Under the pieces are notes generated by a model. It saw nothing but the letters and a program-made list of their open reading frames with translations, searched no databases and was not told the DNA's origin. A program made the position numbers and the translations under genes. Below, one piece after another: positions 32,901 to 44,116 of a stretch of 64,000 nt of DNA. This DNA is from Mesostigma viride (taxonomy: Eukaryota > Streptophyta > Mesostigmatophyceae > Mesostigmatales > Mesostigmataceae). Within the stretch, counting starts at the first letter, position 1; every line of letters begins with the position of its first letter. Location: assembly GCA_009746045.1 (NCBI GenBank), contig RPFO01000080.1:9543613-9607612 (forward strand), written 5' to 3'.

Positions 32901-35900
32901 CCTTACCCATATGAATGGGCGCATCCTTTTCCCTCAACCGTTCGTGATGGTGATAGCCTCGGTCCTGACACTGTGTCCCGTGTCTTGACTTTTTTCTTTC
33001 CCATGGCCCATCATGATCACTGTCATCCTCATCTTCATTAATGTACTTCATATATTACTGTCATCCTCATCTTCATTAATGTACTTCATATATTACTGTC
33101 ATCCTCATCTTCATTTATGTACTTTGTATATCACTGTCATCCTCATCTTCATTTATGCACTTTCTACATCACTGTCATCCTCATCTTCATTTATGCACTT
33201 TGTATATCACTGTCATCCTCATCTTCATTTATGAACTTTGTATATCACTGTCATCCTCATCTTCATTTATGCACTTTCTACATCACTGTCATCCTCATCT
33301 TCATTTATGTACTTTACATATCACTGTCATCCTCATCTTCATTAATGCACTTTGTATATCACTGCCATCCTCATCTTCATTTATGCACTTTGTGTATCAC
33401 TGTCATCCTCATCTTCATTTATGCACTTTATATATCACTGTCATCCTCATCTTCATTTATGCACTTTGTATATCACTGCCATCCTCATCTTCATTTATGC
33501 ACTTTGTGTATCACTGTCATCCTCATCTTCATTTATGCACTTTACATATCACTGTCATCCTCATCTTCATTTATGCACTTTATATATCACTGTCATCCTC
33601 ATCTTCATTTATGCACTTTGTATATCACTGTCATCCTCATCTTCATTTATGTACTTTACTCTCATCTTGATTCTCCCACAGACATCCGCGTGAAGGAGCT
33701 GACGACGAGGGCGCTGTGCAGGTATGAGCTGGCACTGTGCGATGTGGATGGACACGTGCAGGTATGAGCCGGCACTGTGCGATGTGGATGGACACGTGCA
33801 GGTATGAGCCGGCACTGTGCGATGTGGATGGACACGTGCATAGTGGTTACTACAAGGTGCCACTGGCAGGAGGGGGGGGGCGGCGCAGGCCTGGGCAGCC
33901 AAAACCGAGGAAACGTTCAGCTGAACAAACAAACAAACAACAGTCAATAAGCGAAATCCTGCGTGAGGCCTGTGGTTGGAGGAGAAGGAACGAATGTTCT
34001 GCCATGTTGCTGCGCGTCGCACCGCAAGATTGCTTGCCCCTGCTCCCTGGCCCCTGGCCTCAACCTCTTCGATCCCCGTCCATCAAACCTTGAACCTCCC
34101 AAGTCCCAGCCCTAACCCTGCCACGCGCGCATGGCTGATCCACGCCGATGGCCGTTCTGCAGAGGCATCCAGGAGTATGAGCCACCACGGTACATGACGG
34201 TGAACACAGCGCTGGAAGAGCTGCTGGAGGTGGAGGAGGACCGCAAGGAGGGAGGTGAGGGCAATGCTATGTTTGGTTTTTCCAGTAGGTTCTTGGTGGG
34301 GCTGTAAGTTTCTTGGCGGAGGACGTCTGCAAGGACAGGGGTGAGGCATTGGTCATTGTCAAGTGCATGTGTAGGTTCAGCTAATATTAAGGGGACATGA
34401 CACATCGGAATTTTTTGGCGCCAAAAAATTCGCGCCGGTACCGTCGGTACCCCCGGACCGTGAAATTGTGGTGCACAATGCGCACACCTCGTGCGGAGGT
34501 GGCCATGGCGACGTGTGTTCCGTAAAAATTTGCCTTATCGGCCAGGCGACAAGCGAAAAATGTACGCCGGTGGTTTTAAACGATGTTCTAGTATGATGTT
34601 TCATAGCCAGATATGCACAATTTGAAAAGTCGGTGCCTTTCTTAATCCAGATTTGCACGGGGGTCTAATCCGAAAATCTGGCCGCACATATTAATTTAGA
34701 ATGCGTGCCTGCGACTGTAGAATTTAAGATTTGTGGATTATATTGATGCAGGAAGAAGCGTTTAGTAATGGAAACCGTGAAAACATCCTAAGCGGCTTCG
34801 ATCTGCGGCCATTTCCCGTCATTTCTGAAATGATATCGTTCAGGCCTGCGCGATCCGCGGTCAAGCCATCCATGGATGGCTGGCTGTCTCGCGCGCCTGG
34901 GTAGGAAATAAAGCCGTCCGTGGTACGTTCATTTGCCGCATGTCACCGCCCTGTCGGTTTGCGCTCTAAATGTTCCTGGCATGAAGCTTTGGCGCCGATT
35001 CCGGGTGTTCTTGCTATTATTTTGTTCGCCACTTGTTGCAGTTGCGCTATCTGTTTTCGCAGGTTTCAATGTTTTGCCTTATCCTGCGTATGCCATGCTT
35101 CTTAAAGCTAGCAAGAGTTGATCGGGCAGTTTTGCGGCTCTGCTTCACTTTCTTTTATGGAGTTTTTCATATGGTAGACATTGTATATTGCGTAGTCAAG
35201 GACCCTAGCTGCCTGGGAGCGGCATCAACGTTGCAAGGAGCTGGCGAGCTCATAAACGCTTGTCTTGGCCCTTCAGCCTGCTGGAAAACAAGGTGTGAAG
35301 TTGTAGGGAAGGTGAGCATGTGTTATATAGTTATCTCCTTCCAATATGTTTTGCTTCATTACACATGGCTGGGGCTTCCTAGATGATAAGGATCAGGTGC
35401 TTATTATGAGGATGGCCCTTTTATCCTTTAGCATCATGACTGGGTGTTAGCTATGAGGTGATTCCCGCAAGTGGTCATGCCTGCGTGCGTAATGATTTTG
35501 TCGGTGGATGTCTTCTTCAAGCATCTAGCATTTTCTTTACGTGCTTCTGCCCAATTTGCAGGGGGCAAGCTTAGGAATGTGCTTATGGTGTCCCTCATGC
35601 CACAGTGTACCAAGCATGCAGGGTGGCAGCTATAACATGATGTACTATGGGCAAACTAGGTCAGAATGACCTGTAATTTGGTGGCAAGCTTTATGATACA
35701 TTTTATTAATTAATTGCACCTGGTTTGCCCCAGTTAGTGGTTGGCTAGGGTGTAAAAGGGGTGTTGTTTGTGCTCATAACCCGGATTTTCTGTCATTTTT
35801 TTTTTGCATGTTTACACTAATAACATGAGTAAACGTGCTCAGAATGAGCTCAAACTTTGTGAGAGTGAAATTCCCACCCTAGGCCTAGTATAAATATCAT

Positions 35901-36636
35901 CACTGGAATTTTTGCATGTGTCTACTATTTGATTTATTTTTTTAGGACCAAAAAAATACGTGTTTTGGGCTAAACCCTATAAATAGTCTAAACGTGCTTA
36001 TTTTGTGGTCCTGAGTAGCCAGATTTATTTGCAAGGGTGGGGATTTTAGGAAAATATGTGGTTTGGTCACTTTTGGTTTGCCCAGTCTCCTAGGAAAAAT
36101 CGGCCAAAAATAGCGTCTTTTTCTATTTTTAGCTCATAACTGGGTCATGCTGGGGGGTAGTACCACCCCCAAGTGGCTGGAAATTTTTTTTTTTCACATA
36201 TTTATGGTTTGGAAGCATAACCGGATTTTTATCCCATGCACAGGTCTGTTTTCCAGAAAAGTGCACTTTCAATGTGTCATGTCCCCTTAATATTGGACCG
36301 ACAAACATCTTTCTATTCGTGTTGGCTGAAAAACTAGGTACTGTGAACAATATTTAACGTCTCTGCCTAGCTCTTGGGCATTTGTTGCTGCGTGATCTGG
36401 ATGCGTGCTGTACTTGCCACGTCGCCTTGTCCCACCCAGTGTACAATAAGGACACCCTGTGCGTTGGCATGGCACGACTTGGCACCGCGACGCAGATGAT
36501 AGCATTTGGAACCATGGAACAGCTCCTGTCGGTCGATTTTGGGCCGCCCTTGCACTGCCTGGTGATCTGTGGCGAGGTGCACCCCACAGAGTTGGAAATA
36601 TTGGAACTGTTCCAGGTTGGGGAACATCAGGTGTGA
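29526..36636 (+). CDS. DPH5: Diphthine methyl ester synthase, six exons
   Basis: Exons: 29526-29660, 30350-30474, 31009-31238, 33682-33721, 34163-34254, 36440-36636. All introns are GT-AG with matching phases, giving 272 residues. The protein starts [20 protein letters not shown] and contains [35 protein letters not shown] (SAM-binding loop, residues ~79-86), [52 protein letters not shown] and [11 protein letters not shown]. This is the whole DPH5 family pattern at normal length (human about 285). The enzyme methylates the modified histidine of elongation factor 2 in the cytosol. Introns hold satellites and a TTAA element. GTTGGG after residue ~267 could be an alternative donor. Confidence 0.95.
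29870..30290. repeat. Poly-C, TC and CCCCA satellite in DPH5 intron 1
   Basis: A run of about 20 C (29871-29890) is followed by TC repeats (to ~29928), CTCC repeats and ~340 bp of CCCCA units mixed with CCCA. It occupies most of intron 1. Confidence 0.95.
30697..30978. repeat. CCCA satellite plus CA repeat in DPH5 intron 2
   Basis: About 255 bp of CCCA units with occasional CCA variants, then CA repeats (30958-30978). The real acceptor lies 30 bp further on. Confidence 0.95.
31282..31336 (+). repeat. Decayed duplicate of the DPH5 exon 3 end
   Basis: Repeats 31186-31240 (CGACAAAATCAAGGCCAA...) 96 bp downstream with about six changes. It keeps a splice-like CCAG|GTTGGG. It lies at the start of intron 3. 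Confidence 0.9.
32089..32295. repeat. 32-bp tandem repeat, about six to seven units, DPH5 intron 3
   Basis: The unit is GCGATAGGAAACATAGTAGTG plus TTCAATACATT, with small changes between copies. Confidence 0.9.
32510..32870. repeat. AT-rich tandem repeat, DPH5 intron 3
   Basis: About ten degenerate ~31-33 bp units containing TATATAATGTATACTACTAT and ACTGTATTT. Confidence 0.9.
33010..33660. repeat. 38-bp tandem repeat, about 17 units, DPH5 intron 3
   Basis: The unit contains CACTGTCATCCTCATCTTC and ATTTATGCACTTTGTATAT. Because 38 is not a multiple of three and the unit lacks stops, all three plus-strand frames stay open across it. The array ends about 20 bp before exon 4. Confidence 0.95.
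33722..33841 (+). repeat. 40-bp triplication carrying the DPH5 exon 4 donor
   Basis: Three nearly identical units (33722-33761, 33762-33801, 33802-33841) each begin GTATGAG. The first two end in CAG and the third in CAT, so each GTATGAG follows a CAG and three equivalent 5' splice sites exist. Only the first keeps the conserved frame; use of the others would add 40 or 80 nt. Confidence 0.95.
34391..36286. mobile_element. TTAA-target DNA element (piggyBac-like termini) in DPH5 intron 5
   Basis: TTAA at 34387-34390 and 36287-36290 flanks 15-bp perfect inverted termini (GGGGACATGACACAT). The first ~130 bp match the left end of the element at 41993-42712, including a GGCGCC palindrome, GTACCGT, GCGCACACCT and GGCCATGGCGACGTG. 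Both sit in a duplicated TTAA, the hallmark of piggyBac-type transposition. No transposase is recognisable in the 1.9-kb interior, so it is non-autonomous or decayed. Confidence 0.75.
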
Positions 36637-39041
36637 TGAATAAAAATCAGGTGAAGTTTGTTGCATAACTTGTTTCAATTTGGATATAAATACCCTGTTG
36701 GAACGGAGATCCCAGCTGGGTGCCATGGGCTCTCAAACATTGAACTCCTGGCCCATACTCCAACTTCGCCTCTGCCTCACCATATCCCAGCAATGACCCT
36801 TTTCTTTATTCAGTTTTAGTTTTGCAATTCCTATTCTTATTATGACTATTTACTTTTGAATTTTTTTGTCCTTGTTATTATTATTTACATTATCTTATAT
36901 CTGCTTATTATTTTTTAAATTTAAAAATTTTACCCACTTGCTTTTTCTTTCAACCCCTTCACGTGTGTGTTCTCTTTTTCCTTCTTAGTTTTTTTTTTCA
37001 ATATAATTTTTTTTGTTTGTTACCATCTGTCTTTCTCCATGCAGGTCTTCCTACAGATAACCATGACGCGGCTCTCGCGGTCTTCGCGTCTTTCCTCTCA
37101 GACAACTACCCTAGTCCTTCCGCGACGCTGGATGGCCATGCGTGTCGCGTTTGTGTGCCATTGTATCCTAGACCCACTATATCCCCCCCCACTTTTTAGC
37201 TCGAAAATGTGAAGAGCCAAAAAGTCAAAAAGAGGATCACTCAGGGAAAAAAATTTCCCACTGCAGGACCACACATGCTTTTCAAATAGGCTAAGCAAGA
37301 ACCTCTTCAGTGCTTTTTAAAGGATAAGCATAATCCGCTTCGGTGCTTTTTCAAGGATAAGCATAATCTTCTTCATGGCTTTTTCAAGGATAAGCCTAAT
37401 CCTCTTCATAGCTTTTTACAGGATAAGCTTAATCCTCTTCCAAGTGCTCGACCCTACAAGCAGCTTGGGTATATCTCCGGCTCAGGCAGTCCGAACTGAA
37501 CCCGCCAAGGGTTGTTCGCTCGTTTAATGTAAGTGAAAATGACTGATAGGTGTGGTCCTTGACGGCACCACCACCCTCATGACAGGCAGGGCAGCCAGCC
37601 GATTATATAATGAAGATGGCAATAATGCTTTGTGATGAAAGCAATGCCCAAACCATTCATTCCATAACATTTGCCAAATTACCATGAATGCCAAGTTGTG
37701 CTGCCGCAACTGTAAGAGTAACTATCCTTGAGACCCATCGAAATCACCACAGACTGACCATGACGCCACTGTGGCGCAACAGTGTTTACTCACGTCATAA
37801 TCTATATCAACTGTGTGACTCTGCGCTCATGTCCCAGTTACTGGCACACTGGCCAACGACGAACCGGCCCTTTCCCGGGACTGTTCCCGGGTCAGCAGAA
37901 CGTTTCTCGTCCACTATGCCAACAACATCCCAACCGGATCAAACCACTGTCAATCCTATCAACCATCGTCATGGCAATGACATGCAACCACTCACGGGGG
38001 CTGCGCCGGGCTGTTCGAGAATTTTAACCCCATGAAGACAACAAACTAGTTGTGAGGGAGAGAAACGAGCGAACAACGACCACCATGGCCGCTGCCGTGC
38101 TCCTAAGTACCTCAAAAAATCCCGGCATCCATGCGCTGTCGCATTTGCCAGCAAGCCGCCTGACGTGCACTGGTTAGACTGCCAGCAAAATCCTGAGCAA
38201 GTCTGTTCGACAGCCTCGTGCGAGCCAGCACACCGCACAGTACGATCTGCGTATCTAGCTTTGTCATATGGACTGAACATCATTCCGTCTGGACAATACA
38301 AAAGATTCGAGTAACTGCCAAATGTCACGCACCGGAAGATTGCGCAAGCCAGCAAGGCTTTGCGCCCCAAAGTCTTGCGCCTGAACCTAAGCCAGGTCAC
38401 CTAAGACTGTCACTCTAGAAATTCAGGCCTTTCCGGCGCCGCGCTCCACACCGGCCCAAAGGAACAAAGCCTGCGGCCTACTGAATCGGAACCAACCAAA
38501 CGTCGGTAACAATTCCGATTACGGCAACCGCGTAACTTCTTGAGTGCACGGACGTAAATGATCACGGACCTGACATGCGTCCGGGAATAGTGACCAGTCT
38601 CACTCAATAAATACCTTGGGGGCCTGAAAGCATGCATGTTCGGTAATTACTCGGCCGGCGTTGTAGTTGCATGCTAGCCATGCCTTATGATCATGCCGGC
38701 TCTTGTGTCACATGGGCCTGCATGTAGCATGAGCCTAGCTCTCCATAACCGTTCGAATTTTTCATAGCCGAAGACAGCAACGGGGAAAATTGAGGCCATG
38801 TGTATGTGGCCGGCCGACCAAAATACCTTCAGCAGTGTTCTTACGCACAAGCGATCCCCCCAGTTTTGTTGCGATATTGCGGGAGACGTCTCGATTCGAG
38901 CATGTGGGTAGACCCGTGCCTAGCTCAGATCTGAATCGATTACTCGAGGTCCTTAGATGAGCAGCTGCATGTTCAGTCGTGAGCGCTAGCAGACTGCCCC
39001 CCCCCCCCCCCCCCTGCAGGAGCCATGCACTACGAACTTCA
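36637..39041. other. 3' flank of DPH5; no gene recognised
   Basis: AATAAA follows the DPH5 stop directly (36639). At about 37275-37450 five ~31-bp units repeat (TGCTTTTTCAAGGATAAGCA with TAATCCTCTTC). The 37690-38620 stretch has weak similarity to 17590-18300. A poly-C run lies at 38997-39014. Short frames with no identifiable product are present throughout. Confidence 0.4.
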
Positions 39042-39242
39042 TTAATTAGTTGAATTAACACGTGCTCCCGTTGAGGAGCCGTCACGGAGCATCAAGGTGC
39101 TTTTAATCCCTGAGTGCGCACAGCAAGAAGGGGGCAGATCGAGACCCCCCCTTAATTCCCTCATGCCACTGGCATGCCACAGGTGCAATCGGACACGTCT
39201 AAACGATCCGGCATCCACTGTGGGTGCAATAAGACCCGTGTG
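39042..39242 (-). mobile_element. 5'-truncated copy of the ORF1-only retroposon (minus)
   Basis: The reverse complement matches the 3' ends at 4594-4909 and 46600-46814, including CCCTTTCTTCCTGTTGTGCA-like and AGCACTTCGGTGCTCC-like stretches. The tail side abuts AATTAATGAAG. No clear target-site duplication. Confidence 0.8.
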
Positions 39243-40294
39243 AGCAGTGCGTTACTATGGAGACGTGAGCAAACAATCAGCTATAGCGCTAGGCGGTAAA
39301 CATAACTAGGCTTGCTGGTTTCAGTTGGGCTACTGACTAGGCCATACAGGCATGGCTATTCCTTCCACCATGCATGTAGTTGCATCCGCCGAGCCCAGAG
39401 CTCTTCAGTTTTGGATGCCCGGGTGGTCCAGGATTCTGTCAAATGGTGAACTCTGATCACCAGTTGGTTCTCGCACATATCAGATAACGGTTTCTCGGCG
39501 TGAAGCCGTTTGCGACCACAGGCGCCACAGCCCAACCTGAAGGTGCTTCGGCGGGTGCTGAAGGTCGACGCTGACACGATACATCAGCTACAAGGAGCAG
39601 GCAGCCGTTACACACCGGGATGAATTCCAGACAGCCCTCGATGCCAGGAGCAGCAGACAGCAGTTGCACGCCGTCCCGGGCCCCAGAGCTAGCGATTTTT
39701 CAGCGGTGACTCCTGCAAGGCATCGCCGCCAAGAGTACCGCCTGGCCGCCTGAGTCCTTTCGCACCTGCCCCCGGCCCACCGGCCGCGCCGACCCTCGCG
39801 GTCCACCACCAAGCATCAGCCGGGTCGTCGCTGCCCGGCAGATGCTCCGCTGCAATCGCGACCCGCCACCGCCATGAGCTAGGCCCACCTGCAGGCTGCC
39901 CTGCGGACCGCCGCCTAGTACAAGCAGACCGAGGAGGCCGGCACGCGCGCCAAGCCTAGATGGTCAAAGACAAGTTGCGCGTTTGCCAGCAGAAGCACAA
40001 CGGCAAGGGGGCATGGAACTGTGGTACAAGCGCCTCCGGCCCCCGGATGGCCCGTCAGCCGACCCCACCGCCATGACGTACCAGCCGGCCAACCGGGTGC
40101 CGGCAATTGAAGCAGCTCCGCACCTGCATGGCGGCCGCGCGGCCACCGCTGGCGTTCTGGAGACAGAGGCAGTCCGCCCGCCGCCGCTGCCCCCCTGGCC
40201 ACCCAGGTCGGCGGCCCAGCCGGCGGGCCGCCGGCGGCCGCCCCCCGGCTCCGCCCTCGTCCGCGGCGGACTACTAATGGTCCCCCAGCAGACC
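39243..40294. other. GC-rich, coding-like but unassigned DNA
   Basis: From about 39480 the sequence is GC-rich with broken Ala/Arg-rich frames (for example AHLQAALRTAA with EYKQTEEAGTRAK-like sequence near 39880-39960). It could be an ORF1 or EN-RT linker of a LINE, because a LINE fragment follows at 40295. No motif proves it. Confidence 0.3.
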
Positions 40295-41395
40295 TGACTA
40301 CATGACTAGGCATGGTGTGGGTGCAACTCCATGACCACCGCCGCTGATGCATGGAGCAACCCCGCCCTACCCTCATGGCTCGTCAAGCGTGACCTCTTCA
40401 AGGTCGTCATTCTGACGATCCTGACCTACGGCGCGCCGAGACTGACCTGGACACTGACGCAGGAGCTGGAGCAACCGGACTCGACGGCAATGTCACCAAG
40501 ATGCTGCGCAAGGCCCTTAACAATATCCCCTTTGGTTTGCACATTAGTAATGTTGTTGTGCGCTGATTTTCCCAGTGCCCTATGTTTCCCACATTATTAC
40601 GGTAGGCACAGGCGCCTGGGCCTAGCCGGGCACCTGGCCCGCACAGATCAGGTAGACACATCAGATAGACTATAGCTGGTACCAAAACTCCCCCAGCCTC
40701 AGTGGGTGTTATGTCCTCACTCGGCACCTGGCGTGCCCCAGGCCGCGTGCGGCAGGGCCGCCACCCGTGGACTTTCCGTGATAGGCTAGGCATGGACATG
40801 TGCTATACCCTAGACGAGATGGGCTCACGCCCGGGCAGCCTCCTGGTTTGTCTGTAATATGGATCGAGGCAGATGGTACGCAACGGGGTTTGTGGGTTAA
40901 CCCTGGGTATGCCCCTAAAACCCCTCAGGCTCCGGGAGACTGAGGCTCAAGATTATATTCTCCCAAACCGGCGCCTCTTGAATGTGTTTCAAGCCTAACT
41001 GACAGTGGGCTCTGGACCATGCATGCCGGCAGCCTTACTACTGCATCCGCTATGAGTCCGAGCCATGCTTTGCCAATGCAGAGAGCCACTCTCTGCTGAG
41101 ACGCCGGCCATCACGCTCTAGCCATTGCTTAGCCATGCATGATCATCTTCCATGACCCCATGTCCGCAACTTTCCAGAGCCGAGTGCTGGAATATACATG
41201 GTCACTGGTGCAGGTGCACCTCAGTTGTGCACCCCGAGTAGGTGGCAGTTTACACCCATGCACCACCTGCAGGTTGTCGCCTAGAATGCACATGCATATG
41301 CCCATTCTCAGGGATATGTGTTACATATCCTCCCCACGGAGGTATGTTCTTATTTAATTAATAATAAATGGTACGCAAGGATAGATGGCAAAGTT
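40295..41395 (+). mobile_element. Fragment of the RTE-like LINE, split by a retroposon
   Basis: 40295-40883 and 41379-41395 match 11065-11610 of the complete-tail copy (LFKVVILTILTYGA, GLAGHLARTDQVDTSD). The second part resumes exactly where the first stops, at GCAAGGATAGATGGCAA. Many 2-6 bp insertions relative to 7689-11813 destroy the frame. Confidence 0.85.
40884..41367 (+). mobile_element. SINE-like retroposon, family S, with 11-bp target-site duplication
   Basis: A 484-bp insertion flanked by ATGGTACGCAA (40873-40883 and 41368-41378). It has no ORF. It ends GGTATGTTCTTATTTAATTA plus A/T repeats, close to the LINE family 2 end. Minus-strand relatives lie at 21945-22240 and 42717-44410. 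Confidence 0.8.
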
Positions 41396-41700
41396 ACTGC
41401 CGACCACGATTTTCTTTGGCCACAACCTGTACAACACTGGGTTATGTGCTATGTGTACTCCCAACAGAGATATGTTCCAATTTAACCTGTATAAGTTACC
41501 GCCTTGCTCACTTCCACGTATAGCTTCTATCGTTTTCATGGCCAGATTAACACACGTAACCATCTGTGAGCTTGCGGGCCTTCGACTCGCCAGGCTGTGC
41601 ATATGCATACATTGGTATCGTTCAATTTATTTCCCATGCCGGCTGCACCCACAGTTTTGGCTCCCAGCCATCGAAAATAATAATTTTAAAAAATGAAATT
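41396..41700. other. Small retroposon-like remnant; no gene seen
   Basis: Includes TGTGCTATGTGTACTCCCAA and a TTCCAATTTAA tail (41440-41484) resembling the LINE family 2 end. Similar 11-12 bp sequences (AAGTTACTGCC and AAGTTACCGCC) flank it. The rest, to 41700, is featureless. Confidence 0.4.
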
Positions 41701-41988
41701 TAATGACAGTAACATGACTCCGTGGGAAGATCATGTAGCACGTATTCCCTGGATGGATGGAGGTGAGCGAAGCCGCGAAACCTAACTAAGCTACTAACTC
41801 AAAGCTAATCTGGAAAATCCTAACTACGGTATTCAGCAATTAAAGCGCCCCTTCCTCCTGGGAGGGGGGGGGCTGGGGCCCTAGCTGGCCACAAGGGCTG
41901 GCGTGTGGGCCTGGACAATGGTCTATGCACCTCTTCTTGTTCTGCATTGCAGTCCAAGCAAGAGAGAGGGAGGAAATTAATTAATTAG
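41701..41988 (-). mobile_element. LINE family 2 3' fragment (minus)
   Basis: The reverse complement gives the same 3' UTR and C-terminal coding as 21600-21944 and 23290-23560 (GCGGCTTCGCT-like phrase, CCTCCTCCGCTTGG-like end). A/T tail at 41697-41710. Confidence 0.7.
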
Positions 41989-41992
41989 TTAA

Positions 41993-42712
41993 GGGGACGG
42001 TCCCGGCGCGAATATTTTGGCGCCGAAAAATTCGCGGTACCCGTCCGTACCGTGAAAAAGTGGTGCACGGGGCGCGCACACCTACCGGAGCTGGCCATGG
42101 CGACGTGCTTTCAGGCAGAGTAGAAAAAGATAGCTTGCGGAATGCAGAGAAACTGAGCGAATCTTAAAGATGATGAGTAAATGATACTACTTCGTAGCGG
42201 AGTTCGCGTTTTTTGCAGTGTCGATGATTTTATTGATGACCATCGCCACGGGGGTCCAATCTGATGTTTTCGTCGAGAGGAATAAATTAGAATGCACGCT
42301 GGCGGCGGTGATTGTCAGGTTTTATGGGCTTTACCTAGCGTCAAGGATGCGTTTAAATCGTTATTGGTAAAGCTTTAAAAAATTTGCTGGGTTTCGGCAA
42401 GATTTCCGTCATGATCGGTAAGACACTCTCCAGGCTCGCGGGATGCGCGCCTTATTATTCCATGGAAGGTTGTTCTTTCTTGCGCCGCTGGGCGAAGGAC
42501 AATTCCGGTAATGGTACGATCGTGTCATCAACGTGACCCTATGAATGTTTCGCTTCCTTTATGGGTTATCAACGCAAGTTTTCGGCTTCTTTCCGTGCAG
42601 TTAGCGCCAGGTATAATGCCATTCCGTGCTGCGCATCGCCAGATTCCTGGCACCTTTCAGTGGTTTTTATGTACGTTGCATGGCTGGGATGTGTCAAAGC
42701 GTGACCCTCCCC
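41993..42712. mobile_element. TTAA-target DNA element, shorter relative
   Basis: TTAA at 41989-41992 and 42713-42716 borders imperfect inverted termini (GGGGACGGTCCCG and GGGGAGGGTCACG). The left ~110 bp match the element at 34391-36286. Removing it joins AATTAATTAGTTAA to GAACATAACTC, the normal tail of repeat family S, so the empty site is reconstructed. No transposase. Confidence 0.75.
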
Positions 42713-42787
42713 TTAAGAACATAACTCGGCCGTTGGTTGGGAGCTTATGTAACACATCTGAGCCGTGAGAGGGAGCATATGGTTTCT

Positions 42788-43978
42788 CAACCAGGTCAGA
42801 CTGGTCAGTGGAGGGCAAGTGCACGGCGTGCTCATGAAGAAGCTTCGGAAGCCATCACCGCCCACACCGAGGCCCTGGCCACACAGGTCCCAAAGATAGC
42901 GGAGCAGACGGCCACCATCGCATATCCCAGCCTCCCCGGCAGGATGCTTACGACCTCCAGCTGCTCTCCTATGCGGACCTGCTGCGAACAGCGACCGCCT
43001 CAACCACTGACTCCATCGCCACGAAACTCCAGGAGCTTGAAGACCTTCGCCAGGCACAACAACGGGAGGCCACCGACCTCGCTCGCCGCGACTGCCGGGT
43101 GGTGCTGCGTCGCTTCCCCCAGAAGCCAGGTGAGATGTCCACCACCCTTGCCGACGAGCTCAAGGAACAGCTCCTTATACCCTCATGGGCCTGGTCGGTG
43201 AGGTGGATCGAACTCAGCGTGGGTGCCACCGCCTTCCCCACTCACGGGACAAGGCGGCTCCCCCACCAGTCCTGCTCACCTTCCCCTCCCCCGAGGACAA
43301 TTAGAAGCGGTTCCTTTCTCGTCGCAAGAGGTTGCACAACCTCACCTGGACGCTGGACGACGACCTGAACCCCGCTCAGCAGCAGCATCAGCGACGCGAC
43401 CTAGTGTGGCTGGAATACCTCCGCCACAAGCAGCCGGACCCCCACACTCGAAGCCCGACGCACTGTAGTGGCCGAGGGGCGGGGACCTGATGATCAACCA
43501 CAAGATGTGGACGCCCCCTGCGGGCTAGAATAGCTTGTATAATAGCCCTAGCTTGTACCCATTGGTAGTCACTGCCGCCATGGCAGCCATGCTTAGATTA
43601 TGTTTGCCACGCTGTGCCACCATACCTAGTCACGTGCCACCGCTAACACACGGTACACAACCAGCCTTTGCCCTTAGCTTATAAAGCCCTTGTACAGCCA
43701 TGCTACGTCCTGGCTATGATCAGATTACTTGCCCACGCTCCTTGTTATGATATGCTCACATGAGTCTTATTGCACCCACTGAACTTGCCGGAATGTCTAC
43801 CGTGTCCGTCCGATCGGATTGCAGCTGTGGCATGCCTCTAGCTGGCATGAGGGAGAAAGGGGGTCTCTGCCCTTTCTTTCTGTTGTGCACATAAATGGGT
43901 ATTAAAAGCACTTCGGTGCTCCATTCGACTCCCCAACGGGAGCACGAGTTTTAATAATTAATTAGTTAACTAATTAAT
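42788..43978 (+). mobile_element. 5'-truncated ORF1-only retroposon with 10-bp target-site duplication
   Basis: TATGGTTTCT flanks it (42778-42787 and 43979-43988). It encodes the ORF1 stretch ITAHTEALATQVPK, LSYADLLRTATAST, LQELEDLRQAQQREA and CRVVLRRFPQKPGEMSTTLA, then a C-terminal domain with frameshifts. The 3' UTR and TTAA tail follow with no ORF2. It is near-identical to 45650-46814 apart from small insertions. Confidence 0.85.
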
Positions 43979-44116
43979 TATGGTTTCTGATACATTCTGA
44001 GCTACAACCTGCAGGTGGGGGATGTAAACCGCCACCAACTCTGGGTGCACAAGGTGCACCTGCCGGTCCTGCACCACCATGATGTATCTAATAAAAAGGC
44101 CTGGCATGGGGTGGAA

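Noticed and set aside
35033-35386. Transposase in the TTAA element
   Set aside because: The hydrophobic, Cys-rich frame has no DDD/DDE pattern and the rest of the element is not coding.
36963-37212. Additional DPH5 exon after a GTTGGG donor
   Set aside because: The product does not resemble DPH5 C-termini, and the protein already ends at normal length at 36636.
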